The notes under the pieces: generated by a model
Seen by the model: the letters and a program-made list of their open reading frames with translations, nothing else
Databases searched by the model: none
What the model was told of the DNA's origin: nothing
Part shown: one piece after another, positions 34,803 through 45,421 of the stretch
How positions within the stretch are numbered: the stretch's first letter is position 1
How the letters are laid out: every line of letters starts with the position of its first letter
Assembly (NCBI RefSeq): GCF_003217775.1
Contig: NZ_QJVJ01000002.1
Coordinates: 124,001-188,000 of the forward strand
Direction of reading: 5' to 3'
Source: Paenibacillus flagellatus
GTDB taxonomy: Bacteria > Bacillota > Bacilli > Paenibacillales > NBRC-103111
DNA: 64,000 nt
Translations under genes and position numbers: made by a program

Positions 34803-35029
34803 AAATGGCGGATGTTTGGTGTACTTCGAGTAACGTGAGGCAGCTTTGTTGCGGACGGAAGGCAAAACGGCGGAGTGTACGCGAAGGTGCGGCCGGAAAC
34901 GGCGGATGACGGAGCGGGCGGTTTCACGAAGGTCGTCGATCTGTTCACGAAGAGCCGACCGTCATGAGGACTTACCAAGAAGATCGAATGATGGGCGGGA
35001 CGATTTGACTATCACCCCTTTATCAAATT

Positions 35030-35043
35030 TTTACACGTGTAAA
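35030..35043. promoter_or_regulatory. Perfect 14-bp palindrome TTTACACGTGTAAA
   Basis: The palindrome lies in an AT-rich island between the VanY-like gene and the beta-helix gene, some 320 bases upstream of the latter. It may be an operator; no cognate regulator is evident. The rest of the 460-base intergenic region holds no supported gene. Confidence 0.4.
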
Positions 35044-35105
35044 TTATGGGTGTGATGTCAGATTATCAAATTCGTCTCCAAATGTAAATACCCATTTCTG
35101 CGCAG

Positions 35106-35148
35106 AAAAAAAACGCTCGCGTGCAGGCTTGCCCGGCACGGAGCGTTT
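35106..35148 (-). terminator. Rho-independent terminator of the VanY-like gene
   Basis: Read leftwards, AAACGCTC-(G)-CGTGC pairs with GCACG-GAGCGTTT, and an A-run on the plus strand (T-run on the minus) follows. Confidence 0.85.
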
Positions 35149-35167
35149 CCATCGTTAAGCGGCGCCG

Positions 35168-36082
35168 TTACTTGGAGACGGGCACGGCGTTCTGCGTATA
35201 TTCCTCCAGCGTGACGCCTTTCTCGGCGATTTCCTTCGCCGCCTTCGTCCCGACGTAGCGCAAATGCCACGGCTCGTACTGGTAGCCGGTGACGTCTTCT
35301 TTCCCTTTCGGGTAGCGGATGATGAACCCGTGCTCGGCCGCATGGTCGGCGAGCCATTTCGCTTCCTTCGTTCCGGCGAAGCAGTCGGAGGCGGCGCATT
35401 TGCCGTCGCTGCCGGATATGTCCATGGCGAGCCCCGTCTGGTGCTCGCTGTGGCCCGGAACGGCGCTGTATTTGCGGGCCGCTTCCTCGCCGTCCTTTTT
35501 CACGTAGTTGTCGAACAGCGTCTTCTGCGTCGCTTGGGACCGGTAGCCGGATACGCCGGCGAGCGATATGCCGTCCTTCTCCGCGGCGGCGACGAGCTTC
35601 TCCAGAGCGCCGGCCGCTTCCTTGCGCATGAGCCGCTTGTCGCTTTTTTCTTTGAAAATGAACGGGATGTCCGGCTCGACGAGATCGTCCGGCTTGTAGT
35701 TGTCGGGCAGCTTATACGTCTTGTTGACGAGCACGGCTACGTCGTTCGGCTTCGCCACGACCTGCACCGCCGTCTTGCCGGCATCCGGCTTCGTCGTCCC
35801 GCTGCCGGGCTTGGACGCGCCTCCCGGAGCGGGGACGGTCGTCGTCGGCGTCGTGCCGCTGCCGCCGCCCGTCGGACCGGCCGGCTTCGCCGGCTCCCCT
35901 CCGGGTGTGCCGGAGCCGGTTCCCGTGCCGGAGCCGGTGCTATTCGTGCCGTCCGAGCTCGAGACGGGCGGCGGGGCCGCCGTATCGCCGGGCGCGGCCG
36001 GCTTCTCCCCGCAGGCGGAAATGACGAGCAAGCAGCATGCCGCGAGCGCGGCCGCTTGGAATCGAATGCGCATACGTTTCAT
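35168..36082 (-). CDS. M15-family D-alanyl-D-alanine carboxypeptidase lipoprotein, VanY-like
   Basis: The 304-residue protein has a lipoprotein signal (ALAACCLLVISACGEK) and a long Pro/Gly/Thr/Ser-rich spacer (about residues 30-105) that would hold the enzyme away from the membrane. The M15 zinc site is complete: SEHQTGLAMDISG (SxHxxGxAxD) and YEPWHLRYVG (ExxHxRY). The catalytic domain trims the terminal D-Ala from peptidoglycan stem peptides. No vanHAX or vanRS genes are near, so a resistance role is not indicated. A minus-strand terminator follows. Confidence 0.93.
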   Translation of the reverse strand: MKRMRIRFQAAALAACCLLVISACGEKPAAPGDTAAPPPVSSSDGTNSTGSGTGTGSGTPGGEPAKPAGPTGGGSGTTPTTTVPAPGGASKPGSGTTKPDAGKTAVQVVAKPNDVAVLVNKTYKLPDNYKPDDLVEPDIPFIFKEKSDKRLMRKEAAGALEKLVAAAEKDGISLAGVSGYRSQATQKTLFDNYVKKDGEEAARKYSAVPGHSEHQTGLAMDISGSDGKCAASDCFAGTKEAKWLADHAAEHGFIIRYPKGKEDVTGYQYEPWHLRYVGTKAAKEIAEKGVTLEEYTQNAVPVSK

Positions 36083-36209
36083 ATCCGAATAAGTCCTCCC
36101 GATGAAAGCAAAAGTGTACCGCTTCTGTATAATCGACGCTGCCGGGCCGCCGAAAGTTACAGGGCGCCGAGCCGGAACGAACGGAATTTTTCGGGAATCG
36201 CCCGGCGCG

Positions 36210-37541
36210 TCAAAACACGTAATTCAACCCGAACAGCAGCGTATAGCCGAGAAGCAGGACGACCAGTCCCGCGTCGACGAACGTTTTCCGCCTCGCCGGC
36301 CACTCGCTCGCCGCCAGCGCCATGAAAAGATACAGCGTGAACATGCCGCCCACGTAGCGAGCCCCGCTCAACAGTCCGGTAGGCGCGTAGGACACGACGA
36401 GATAGACGAACGAATACGCCCAGTACGAAAGCCGGGTTTTGTTCGTCATCGCGATCAACAGCCCGTGCACGGCGAAAAACAAAATCATTTGCGGAATCCA
36501 GACGCCGAGCGCGAACAGTGGACGGTTCTCGTGCAGCGTCCGGTACATATGGACGGCGAGGTTGTCGGCGAAAAAGCCGAACGTCTGCCCCCAATATTCC
36601 TTCTGATGAAACAGAAACCGAAACCAGTCGCCGGTCGCCAGCTTGTTGACGAGCAAATACAGGAAAATGCCGAACGAGGGCAGCAGTACGGCCGCCGCAC
36701 CCGACGCCAGCTCCCGGGCCCGGGGCGCCTTCTTGGCGTTCCCGTTGTCCGAGCCGCTGCTCGAACGATGCTCGCGCCACGTTTCGATCAGCTCGATCGC
36801 GATCGGTACGGCGAGCAGCACTCCCTGGTTGCGGGTGAGCGCCGCCAGCATGCCGAAGACGCCGGCGAGCAGCCACTTGCGCTTGCGCGCGTTGTAGACG
36901 GACAAGACGCAGAGGGCGAAGAACAGCGATTCCGTATAAACGATGCTGAAGAAAAACGATAACGGGTACAGCATCATCAGCTTGGCGGAAGCGAAAGCCG
37001 TCCGCCCCGGCGCATCGAGCTCGACGAGCCGGACGAGCGCATACATGCCGATCAGCAGGAACGCGTTGGAGACGATGAGACCCGCCGCGAACAAGTCCGG
37101 TACGAGAAAGCCGACCAAGCGGATCAAAGCCGGATACAGCGGGTAAAAGGCGATCGTGATCGCCGAGTCGCCGTCGGCGTGGTAGCCCGTCCCGGCAATG
37201 CTCAAGTAATGGTACGTATCGTACTCGCGCCAGTAGGAGACGAACGTGTCGTACAGCGACGGCTTCCATTCGCCGATCAGGGCGGCGAACGCAAAACCGG
37301 CAATAAAGACGATGGCGCGCGTGACGGCAAACAAGACGATCACGCCGCGCCATACTTCCGAAGACGGCACGCGCGTCCCGGCGGGCGTGAGCGGCAGGCG
37401 ATCTCCGGTACCGGCGGGGCCGGCCAAGCCGAACGGGTTCCAACCGAACCATTCCCGCACCGTTTTGCCGACGAGACAGAGCACGACGGCGATAAACATA
37501 ACGACGGATGCAGCTTTAACCAAATAGGGCAAAACGTCCAT
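36210..37541 (-). CDS. PIG-V-like mannosyltransferase family membrane protein
   Basis: The 443-residue protein has about ten to eleven membrane helices. The motif WREYDTYHYLSIAGTGY, followed by AITIAFYPLYPALIRLVG, matches the first extracytoplasmic loop and FYPLYP signature of bacterial Gpi18/PIG-V-like glycosyltransferases that use polyprenyl-linked sugars. It may glycosylate a surface polymer or protein. ATG 37541 follows GCGAGG at 6 bases; the TTG at 37604 lacks a ribosome binding site. It lies alone between vanY-like and esterase genes on the same strand. Confidence 0.82.
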   Translation of the reverse strand: MDVLPYLVKAASVVMFIAVVLCLVGKTVREWFGWNPFGLAGPAGTGDRLPLTPAGTRVPSSEVWRGVIVLFAVTRAIVFIAGFAFAALIGEWKPSLYDTFVSYWREYDTYHYLSIAGTGYHADGDSAITIAFYPLYPALIRLVGFLVPDLFAAGLIVSNAFLLIGMYALVRLVELDAPGRTAFASAKLMMLYPLSFFFSIVYTESLFFALCVLSVYNARKRKWLLAGVFGMLAALTRNQGVLLAVPIAIELIETWREHRSSSGSDNGNAKKAPRARELASGAAAVLLPSFGIFLYLLVNKLATGDWFRFLFHQKEYWGQTFGFFADNLAVHMYRTLHENRPLFALGVWIPQMILFFAVHGLLIAMTNKTRLSYWAYSFVYLVVSYAPTGLLSGARYVGGMFTLYLFMALAASEWPARRKTFVDAGLVVLLLGYTLLFGLNYVF

Positions 37542-37637
37542 GAGCTTCCTCGCGAATTCGTAATGATCGGCTGTACCAGTGTAGCCGTCGATTCGGGGAT
37601 GCAAACGTGGAATTCGGCCCGCGGCCGTGCCCGACGG

Positions 37638-38366
37638 TTATCCGAAGAAACGCATCATGACGCCCGGCAGCTCGTTTTGCCAAAAACCCCACACATGTTT
37701 GCCATCCTTTTCCTCATAGACGAGCTCGGCCCCCTTCGAGTTCAGCAAATCGCGCGTAAGCCGGTTTTCCGTGACGAAATCGAACGTCCCCCGCGACGTC
37801 TCGACGCTCGTCTCCTGCAGCCCGACCAGCATGTACAGCTCGAGCCAAGTCAGCTCGGATTCGGCGGCGATCCGTTCGCGCGTGCCCGAGAAAAACGCTC
37901 CGGACAAGGCGAGGACGCGGTTGAACGCATCCGGGTAGTCGAGCGCGATATGCAGCGATACGGTGCCGCCGAGCGAGTCGCCGGCGATGACCCGCTCGGC
38001 GCGGTCGCGCCGGGCCGGATACCGGCTCTCCACGAACGGGACGAGCTCGTCCGCGAAGAAACGGCAATAGGCGGCGAAGCGCGATCCTTCGGGGGCGTAT
38101 TCGTCGTTGCGCCGCGTTTTGTCGACGTCGACGCCGACGATGAGGACGGGCTCCATTCCCTCGTCCAAAATAAGCCGGTTCGCATGGGTCGCGACGCGGC
38201 CGAAATTGAAAAAATCCTCCCCGTCTTGGGTATACAAGACAGGGTAGGTGAGCAGCTCGTTATAGCCCGGAGGCAAATAGATTTTGACGGTTCGCGTTTC
38301 GGACAGCTCGGAGGAAGCGACTTCCTCCTTGATAATCGTACGTTTCGTGTAGCGGGAGTCGGTCAA
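37638..38366 (-). CDS. Alpha/beta-hydrolase esterase (enterochelin esterase/EstD-like)
   Basis: The 242-residue cytosolic protein has RTVKIYLPPGYNELLTYPVLYTQDGEDFF, the nucleophile elbow GDSLGG with AGDSLGGTVSLHIALDYPDAF, and a C-terminal DGKHVWGFWQNELP with the catalytic His. These are features of the putative esterase family that includes enterochelin esterase and S-formylglutathione hydrolase. TTG 38366 follows GGAAAGGA; an upstream TTG at 38405 would add 13 residues. It is divergent from the pdh operon. Confidence 0.87.
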   Translation of the reverse strand: MTDSRYTKRTIIKEEVASSELSETRTVKIYLPPGYNELLTYPVLYTQDGEDFFNFGRVATHANRLILDEGMEPVLIVGVDVDKTRRNDEYAPEGSRFAAYCRFFADELVPFVESRYPARRDRAERVIAGDSLGGTVSLHIALDYPDAFNRVLALSGAFFSGTRERIAAESELTWLELYMLVGLQETSVETSRGTFDFVTENRLTRDLLNSKGAELVYEEKDGKHVWGFWQNELPGVMMRFFG

Positions 38367-38557
38367 GGCGGCGTTTTCCTTTCCAGATTGAATTTGCCTT
38401 CGCAAGTGTACAATAATTATAGCAGCGATGGCGGAGAATAGAAAAAGTTTTACCGGGAAGCTATAGCTTTTTGGCGAACTGTACTATATAATGATATTGC
38501 TCTGTTACATATCGATAACGATGCGGAATAAAGTGATTTCAAGCGTAGAACCTTACA

Positions 38558-38586
38558 TTGTTATGAAACAGAGCGAACAATATACT
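38558..38586 (+). promoter_or_regulatory. Sigma-A promoter of the pdh operon
   Basis: TTGTTA and TATACT are separated by 17 bases in a strongly AT-rich stretch. A second TATAAT at 38487 lies upstream without a well-spaced -35. Confidence 0.75.
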
Positions 38587-38611
38587 ATAACAGTTGGCTG
38601 TTTTGTTATAA

Positions 38612-39730
<1,119 letters not shown>

Positions 39731-39733
39731 GCG

Positions 39734-40714
39734 ATGGCACAGTTGACGATGATTCAAGCGATTAACGAAGCGATGAAGCTGGAGCTTCAGCGCGACCCGA
39801 ACGTCATGGTATTCGGGGAAGACGTCGGGCACGTCGGCGGCGTATTCCGCGCCACCGAAGGATTGCAGAAGGAATTCGGCGAAGAGCGCGTATTCGATAC
39901 GCCGCTCGCGGAGTCCGGCATCGGCGGTCTTGCGGTCGGTCTCAGCGTACAAGGCTTTCGTCCGATCATGGAGGTGCAGTTCATCGGCTTCATCTTCGAA
40001 GTGATGGACTCCATCGTCGCGCAAGCGGCGCGTCTTCGCTGGCGTTCCGGCGGCCGTTACAACGCGCCGATCGTCATCCGCACGCCGTTCGGCGGCGGCG
40101 TCAAAGCGGCGGAGCTGCACACGGACAGCCTCGAGGGCATGCTCGTGCAGACGCCGGGCATCAAGGTCGTCGTACCGTCCAACCCGTACGACGCCAAAGG
40201 CTTGCTCATCTCGGCGATCCGCGATAACGATCCGGTGTTCTTCATGGAGCATCTGAAGCTGTACCGCGCATTCCGCGCCGAGGTGCCGGAGGGCGACTAC
40301 ACGGTGCCGATCGGCAAGGCGAACGTCGTTCGCGAAGGCAAGGACGTCACGATTTTGACGTACGGCGCGATGGTTCATACGTCGCTCAAGGCGGCCGAGG
40401 AAATCGAGAAATCGCAAGGCGTATCCGTCGAGGTTATCGACCTGCGCACGCTCATGCCGCTCGATATCGAGACGATCGTCGAGTCGATCAAGAAAACGAA
40501 CCGCGCCATCGTCGTACAGGAAGCGCAAAAAACGGCGGGCATCGCCGCGGAAGTGATCGCGCAGGTGAACGAGAAGGCGATTCTGCACCTGGAAGCGCCG
40601 GTTCTGCGCGTCGCCGCTCCGGATACGGTATATGCGTTCGGCCAAATCGAAGACGAATGGCTGCCGACACCGGCGCGCGTCATCGAAGGCATCAACCAAG
40701 TTCTGAATTTTTAA
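39734..40714 (+). CDS. pdhB: Pyruvate dehydrogenase E1 component, beta subunit
   Basis: The 326-residue subunit begins [21 protein letters not shown] and shows [34 protein letters not shown] and [21 protein letters not shown], the pyrimidine-binding half of the thiamine diphosphate site. It forms the E1 heterotetramer with PdhA. Ribosome binding site AAGGGGGG lies in the end of pdhA. Confidence 0.96.
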   Translation: MAQLTMIQAINEAMKLELQRDPNVMVFGEDVGHVGGVFRATEGLQKEFGEERVFDTPLAESGIGGLAVGLSVQGFRPIMEVQFIGFIFEVMDSIVAQAARLRWRSGGRYNAPIVIRTPFGGGVKAAELHTDSLEGMLVQTPGIKVVVPSNPYDAKGLLISAIRDNDPVFFMEHLKLYRAFRAEVPEGDYTVPIGKANVVREGKDVTILTYGAMVHTSLKAAEEIEKSQGVSVEVIDLRTLMPLDIETIVESIKKTNRAIVVQEAQKTAGIAAEVIAQVNEKAILHLEAPVLRVAAPDTVYAFGQIEDEWLPTPARVIEGINQVLNF

Positions 40715-40732
40715 TCGGCCTCACAGCAAAAT

Positions 40733-40752
40733 AAGAGCGGCGAACCGCTCTT
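40733..40752 (+). terminator. Hairpin with T-rich tail between pdhB and pdhC
   Basis: AAGAGCGG-CGAA-CCGCTCTT is followed by CTTTTG. The 160-base gap and this hairpin inside an otherwise tight operon suggest partial termination or RNA processing that sets E1 and E2/E3 levels apart. Confidence 0.55.
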
Positions 40753-40875
40753 CTTTTGTAAGAGCGGGCCTTGCAGCAATCATGCGAAGAACATAGGAGC
40801 GAAGCCTTGGGGCGCGGACGTGCGGCGATTCGCATCCGTCCGGACGCATAAGGCGATCCGACAGGAGGTAACACT

Positions 40876-42219
40876 ATGGCGATCTGGCAATTCCGACTCC
40901 CGGAGCTCGGCGAGGGCCTTCACGAAGGCGAAATCGTCAAATGGCACGTTAAGCCCGGCGATGAAATAAAAGAAGATCAAATCATTATGGACGTGCAAAA
41001 CGACAAGGCGGTCGTCGAAGTGCCGTCGCCCGTAACGGGCAAAATCGTCGAGCTGAAGGTGGCCGAAGGCACCGTTTCGCACGTGGGCGACCCGCTCGCG
41101 GTTATCGACGTCGTCGGCGAAATTCCGCCGGAGTCGATCCATCACGGCGGCGGCGACGCGCCTGCGGCGGCTGCTCCGGCGCCGGCAGCATCCGCGCCGG
41201 CCCCTGCGGCGGCTCCCGCCGCTGCGGCACCGGCAGCGCCTGCAGCAGCGCCAGCGGCCGAGCCTGCGGCAGCCGCACCGGCACCGAGCGCGCCTGCGGC
41301 GGCCGGCCAAGTGCTGGCGACGCCGAGCGTGCGCAAATTCGCCCGCGAGAAGGGCGTCGACTTGACGCTCGTCAAGGGCACCGGCCGCAACGGCCAAGCG
41401 ACGAAGGAAGACGTGCTCGCGTTCGCGGCGGGCGGCGGCCAGGCGGCGGCGCCTGCGGCCGAAAAGGCGGCCCCTGCGGCGGCTGCACCGGCAGCGGCTG
41501 CGGTCGCAGCGGGCGAGCGCGTCGAGGAGCGCGTGCCGTTCAAAGGCATCCGCAAGGCGATCGCGAATGCGATGGTCAAATCGGTATACACGGCTCCGCA
41601 CGTGACGATCATGGACGAAGTGGACGTCACCGCGCTCGTCGAGCTCCGCCAAAAAGCGAAGCCGCTCGCCGAGAAAAAAGGCGTCAAGCTGACGTACCTG
41701 CCGTTCATCGTCAAAGCGCTCGTCGCGGCCGTGAAGCAGTATCCGGCTTTGAACGCTTCGATCGACGACGAGAAGAACGAAATCGTCTATAAAAAGTATT
41801 ACAACATCGGCATCGCCACCGATACGGACAACGGCTTGATCGTGCCGGTCGTATTCGATTCCGATCGCAAAAACGTGTGGCAGATCGCGAACGAAATCCG
41901 CGATTTGGCCGTTCGCGGCCGCGACGGCAAGCTCGGGCCGAACGAAATGAAAGGCAGCACGATCTCGATTACGAATATCGGATCGGCGGGCGGCATGTTC
42001 TTCACGCCGGTCATCAACTATCCGGAAGTGGCCATCCTGGGGACGGGACGCATCTCGGAGAAGCCGGTCGTCCGCGACGGACAAATCGTCGTCGGCAACG
42101 TCATGGCGCTTTCCTTGAGCTTCGACCACCGTCTGATCGACGGCGCCACCGCCCAGAACGCGATGAATTACATCAAATCGCTGCTCGAAGATCCGCAACT
42201 TATGGTTATGGAGGTGTAA
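40876..42219 (+). CDS. pdhC: Pyruvate dehydrogenase E2, dihydrolipoamide acetyltransferase
   Basis: The 447-residue core subunit has one lipoyl domain (residues 1-80, lipoylated Lys in QNDKAVVEV), an Ala/Pro-rich linker (about 95-150), a peripheral subunit-binding domain ([35 protein letters not shown]), a second Ala/Pro linker and the catalytic domain ending with [12 protein letters not shown] (HxxxDG). The linkers give the runs of Ala codons seen in the DNA. It receives lipoyl groups by the LipL pathway. GGAGGT precedes ATG 40876. Confidence 0.96.
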   Translation: MAIWQFRLPELGEGLHEGEIVKWHVKPGDEIKEDQIIMDVQNDKAVVEVPSPVTGKIVELKVAEGTVSHVGDPLAVIDVVGEIPPESIHHGGGDAPAAAAPAPAASAPAPAAAPAAAAPAAPAAAPAAEPAAAAPAPSAPAAAGQVLATPSVRKFAREKGVDLTLVKGTGRNGQATKEDVLAFAAGGGQAAAPAAEKAAPAAAAPAAAAVAAGERVEERVPFKGIRKAIANAMVKSVYTAPHVTIMDEVDVTALVELRQKAKPLAEKKGVKLTYLPFIVKALVAAVKQYPALNASIDDEKNEIVYKKYYNIGIATDTDNGLIVPVVFDSDRKNVWQIANEIRDLAVRGRDGKLGPNEMKGSTISITNIGSAGGMFFTPVINYPEVAILGTGRISEKPVVRDGQIVVGNVMALSLSFDHRLIDGATAQNAMNYIKSLLEDPQLMVMEV

Positions 42220-42223
42220 GCGC

Positions 42224-43636
42224 ATGGTAGTCGGAACGCTTACGGTAGATGTCGACGTCCTGGTTATCGGTTCCGGCCCGGGCGGTTACGTGGCCGCCAT
42301 TCGCGCGGCTCAACTCGGCAAGTCGGTCGTCTGCGTGGACAAAGCCGAAGTCGGCGGCGTCTGCCTGAACCGCGGCTGTATCCCTTCGAAGGCGCTCATT
42401 TCGGCGGCACACCGGTACGAATCGGCGCTGCAGGGCTCCGAATACGGGATCAACGTCGGGGACGTGAAGGTCGACTGGGCGAAGGTTCAAGAATGGAAAA
42501 ACGGCATCGTCAAAAAGCAAAGCGGCGGCGTCGGTACGCTGCTGAAGGGCAACAAGGTGCAGTTCGTCTCGGGCGAAGCGTTTTTCGTCAGCGATTCGGT
42601 CGTCAGCGTCGCGACGGAAAGCGATTCGACGCAATATAAGTTCAACCACTGCATTATCGCGACAGGCTCCCGTCCGATCGAGCTGAAAGCTTTTCCGTTC
42701 GGCAAACGGATCCTGTCGTCGACGGAGGCGCTCAGCCTGCCGGAAATTCCGAAGAGCATGATCGTTATCGGCGGCGGCTACATCGGCATCGAGCTCGGCC
42801 AGACGTACGCCAAGTTCGGTACGAAGGTAACGGTGCTGGAAGGCTCCGACACGATTTTGCCGGGCTTCGAGAAGGAGCTGTCCCGCTATGTCGGACGCAG
42901 CTTGAAAAAGTCGAACGTCGACGTCGTCACCGAGGCGCTGGCGAAAGACGCGAAGCAAACCGATACCGACGTGACGGTGACGTATACGGTCGGCGGCGAA
43001 GAGAAGCAGGTGACGGCCGATTACGTCCTCGTGACGGTCGGGCGCAAACCGAACACGGACGAACTGGGCTTGCAGGCGATCGGCGTGAAAATGACCGACC
43101 GCGGCTTGATCGAGGTCGATCATCAGGGCCGTACGAGCGTTCCGAACATTTTCGCGATCGGCGACGTCGTCCCGGGTCCGTCGCTCGCCCACAAGGCGAC
43201 GTACGAAGCGAAGGTGGCGGCGGAAGCGATCGCCGGACAGCCTAGCGCGGTCGATTACAAGGCGATCCCGGCGGTCGTCTTCTCCGAGCCGGAAATCGCC
43301 AGCGTCGGCTTGAGCGAAACCGAAGCGAAGGAGAAGGGCGTCAACGTCTTCTCCGGACGGTTCAGCTACGGGGCGAACGGACGCGCGCAATCGATCGGCG
43401 CGAACGAAGGCTTCGTCAAGCTGGTCGGCGACAAGGATACGGGGCTGCTGATCGGCGCGCAAATCGTCGGCGCGGAAGCGTCCAACCTGATCGCGGAGCT
43501 CGGACTCGCCATCGAGATGGGCGCGACCGTGGAAGACATTTCGCTTACGATCCACGCGCATCCGACGCTCGGCGAAATCGTCATGGACGCGTCGGAAGTG
43601 GCGCTCGGCCATCCGATCCATATCGTCGTGAAGTGA
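42224..43636 (+). CDS. pdhD: Dihydrolipoyl dehydrogenase (E3)
   Basis: The 470-residue flavoprotein has the FAD-binding GSGPGGYVAAIRAAQLG, the redox-active disulfide GGVCLNRGCIPSK, the NAD-binding GGGYIGIELGQTYAKFG and the C-terminal HAHPTLGEIVMDA with the active-site His-Glu pair. It reoxidises dihydrolipoamide in the pyruvate dehydrogenase complex. It starts 4 bases after pdhC and is followed by a terminator. Confidence 0.96.
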   Translation: MVVGTLTVDVDVLVIGSGPGGYVAAIRAAQLGKSVVCVDKAEVGGVCLNRGCIPSKALISAAHRYESALQGSEYGINVGDVKVDWAKVQEWKNGIVKKQSGGVGTLLKGNKVQFVSGEAFFVSDSVVSVATESDSTQYKFNHCIIATGSRPIELKAFPFGKRILSSTEALSLPEIPKSMIVIGGGYIGIELGQTYAKFGTKVTVLEGSDTILPGFEKELSRYVGRSLKKSNVDVVTEALAKDAKQTDTDVTVTYTVGGEEKQVTADYVLVTVGRKPNTDELGLQAIGVKMTDRGLIEVDHQGRTSVPNIFAIGDVVPGPSLAHKATYEAKVAAEAIAGQPSAVDYKAIPAVVFSEPEIASVGLSETEAKEKGVNVFSGRFSYGANGRAQSIGANEGFVKLVGDKDTGLLIGAQIVGAEASNLIAELGLAIEMGATVEDISLTIHAHPTLGEIVMDASEVALGHPIHIVVK

Positions 43637-43657
43637 TCGAACGTTTCCCATAATAAG

Positions 43658-43684
43658 GCGGTGCCGCGAGGCGCCGCTTTTTTT
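43658..43684 (+). terminator. Rho-independent terminator of pdhABCD
   Basis: GCGGTGCC-GCGA-GGCGCCGC forms an 8-bp stem with one wobble pair, followed by seven T residues. Confidence 0.9.
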
Positions 43685-43902
43685 AAACGACCGTCTTGTC
43701 GATTCGTGACGAACGTGCGAATTGCGCATAACGAACCGTTTTTTCGTCTTCCTATGCTGCTTTCTTTCGATTATAATGAGACGTGGCAGTCCGAACGAAC
43801 CAACGCTGAAACGGCGTGTTTGACGGTCTTCGGCAGGAGAACGGACGGCAATGCAGGGGTTTGTTTGGTACATAAGAACTATGAACGGGAGAGGGTTCAT
43901 CA

Positions 43903-44820
43903 ATGCGTCTCATCACAAGATCCGATTTCGACGGCCTCGTCTGCGCGATGCTGTTCAAAAAGCTCGGGATGGTCGACGAAATGAAATTCGTCCACCCGAA
44001 AGACGTGCAGGACGGCTTGATTGAAGTGAGCGAGAACGACATTCTCGCGAACGTGCCTTACGTTCCGGGCTGCGGTCTCTGGTTCGACCATCATTCGAGC
44101 GAGCTGACCCGCAACGGGGAGAACATCGAGTACAAGGGCGAAACCCGCATCGCGCCCAGTGCCGCGCGTGTCGTGTACGACTATTACGGCGGACGGGACA
44201 AATTCGGGCCGGAGCTCGACGACATTATGGCCGGCGTCGATAAAGCCGATGCGGCGCAGTTCAGCAAAGACGACATTTTGAACCCGAAAGGCTGGGACTT
44301 GCTGTCGTTCATCATGGACGCCCGGACGGGACTCGGCCGGTATCGCGATTACCGGATCAGCAACTACCAGCTGATGGAAGACCTCGTCGACCACTGTATG
44401 ACGAAGACGGTCGACGACATTATGGAGCTGCCGGACGTGGTCGAACGGGTGAAGCGGTACTACGAGCTCGACGCACAGTACCGCGAGATGCTTGCGGCGC
44501 ATACGCACACGGACGGCAACGTGATCGTAACCGACCTGCGCGGCGTCGATCCGATCTATCCGGGCAACCGATTCATGGTGTACGCGCTGTATCCGGAGCA
44601 GAACGTATCGATCTGGATCGTCGACGGCAAAAATAAACAAAACTGCGTCTTCGCCTGCGGCCACAGCATCGTCAACCGCGGCGCGAAAACGGACATCGGC
44701 TCGCTCATGCTGTCCTACGGGGGCGGCGGCCATGTGGCGGCCGGCACGTGCCAGGTCGACTACGAGAAGGCCGACGACGTGCTCGCGCAGCTTGTCGAGG
44801 CGATAAAGCGGAACGGCTGA
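43903..44820 (+). CDS. DHH-family phosphoesterase (exopolyphosphatase-like)
   Basis: The 305-residue protein has the DHH superfamily metal motifs: RLITRSDFDGLVCAML (DxD), FDHHSSEL (DHH), a central Asp in GVDKADAAQF and the C-terminal DHHA1-type GGGGHVAAGTCQV. Relatives hydrolyse polyphosphate, cyclic dinucleotides or nano-RNA; the exact substrate cannot be assigned, and a role with cyclic dinucleotides would be worth testing given the riboswitch in the window. GGGAGAGGG precedes ATG 43903. A TATAAT at 43772 may mark its promoter. Confidence 0.88.
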   Translation: MRLITRSDFDGLVCAMLFKKLGMVDEMKFVHPKDVQDGLIEVSENDILANVPYVPGCGLWFDHHSSELTRNGENIEYKGETRIAPSAARVVYDYYGGRDKFGPELDDIMAGVDKADAAQFSKDDILNPKGWDLLSFIMDARTGLGRYRDYRISNYQLMEDLVDHCMTKTVDDIMELPDVVERVKRYYELDAQYREMLAAHTHTDGNVIVTDLRGVDPIYPGNRFMVYALYPEQNVSIWIVDGKNKQNCVFACGHSIVNRGAKTDIGSLMLSYGGGGHVAAGTCQVDYEKADDVLAQLVEAIKRNG

Positions 44821-44850
44821 TCGATAACCGAATACGGAATCGACGGAAGG

Positions 44851-44877
44851 GGCGGACCCGAAATCCGCCTCTTTTTT
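44851..44877 (+). terminator. Rho-independent terminator of the DHH gene
   Basis: GGCGGA-CCCGAAA-TCCGCC is followed by CTTTTTT. Confidence 0.9.
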
Positions 44878-44972
44878 CGTGTGGCCGCGCCGCCGTCGTA
44901 GGGCTGCCCGGACGGGCCTTGCTCCGATCGCATATCGTGGTACGGAGTTAATGGCTGTCAGGAGGAATCGCC

Positions 44973-45173
44973 TTGAACAAAACGCTCGTCAAAACGTACC
45001 GGCACCGGGTCGGCAAAAACCAATACGTCATCATTCATATTTATCAGGTCGCCACCGCCGAAGCGACCCAAGGAAACGCAGTCGCGAACAACGCGCTGAG
45101 CGTGCAAATCGTCAAGCATCAAAAAGACTTCAAACGGCACAAGCTCCATAAAAGCCGCAAGCGCCGATCGTGA
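44973..45173 (+). CDS. Small basic protein, first of a related pair
   Basis: I do not recognise this 66-residue protein (starts MNKTLVKTYRHRVGKNQYVI). The first half forms predicted beta strands (QYVIIHIYQVATAEATQGNAV) and the C-terminus is very basic (KRHKLHKSRKRRS). TTG 44973 follows AGGAGG by 7 bases, strong support for translation. Its middle, ATAEATQGNAVANNALSVQIV, resembles TANASIEQGGNSIAINASDVG in the next gene, so the two may be diverged paralogues. Strong ribosome sites and a shared terminator suggest an operon. Basic small proteins of this kind are often made in spores, but that is a guess. Confidence 0.7.
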   Translation: MNKTLVKTYRHRVGKNQYVIIHIYQVATAEATQGNAVANNALSVQIVKHQKDFKRHKLHKSRKRRS

Positions 45174-45235
45174 TCGCCTCCCGAACGGCCGGGCTCCGCC
45201 CCGGTCCGCGTTCTTTGGAGAGGAGGTGAGAACCG

Positions 45236-45406
45236 ATGGCCAACTACGGATCCAGACGCAAGTACGGCAAAAAGCAGCAGAAAAAAGACCATAACACGAT
45301 TATCGGCAAGCAAACCGCGAACGCCTCCATCGAGCAAGGGGGCAACTCGATCGCCATCAACGCATCCGACGTCGGCATCGTCCGCATCCGTCCGCCCCGC
45401 GGCTGA
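45236..45406 (+). CDS. Small basic protein, second of a related pair
   Basis: This 56-residue protein begins MANYGSRRKYGKKQQKKDHN, with a basic head and a hydrophobic, Asn/Ala/Ile-rich tail (TANASIEQGGNSIAINASDVGIVRI). In the preceding protein the basic block is at the other end. ATG 45236 follows a near-perfect AGGAGGTGA. A terminator lies 15 bases after the stop. I do not recognise a family. The Q-G-N-(S/A)-x-A-x-N pattern shared with the neighbour could form a small beta-solenoid or an assembly strand. Confidence 0.7.
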   Translation: MANYGSRRKYGKKQQKKDHNTIIGKQTANASIEQGGNSIAINASDVGIVRIRPPRG

Positions 45407-45421
45407 TGCCGCCCGACTCGC

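Noticed and set aside
35168-36082. VanY-like gene as part of a vancomycin resistance cluster
   Set aside because: No vanH, vanA/B, vanX or vanRS genes are nearby; stand-alone M15 carboxypeptidases are normal in cell-wall metabolism.
41142-41520. Tandem GCG/GCC-rich repeats as a separate repeat element
   Set aside because: They encode the Ala/Pro linkers of the E2 subunit, a normal feature of the protein.
43903-44820. DHH protein as the GdpP or NrnA c-di-nucleotide hydrolase
   Set aside because: It lacks the PAS and degenerate GGDEF parts of GdpP, and motif order alone cannot assign NrnA; only the superfamily is safe.
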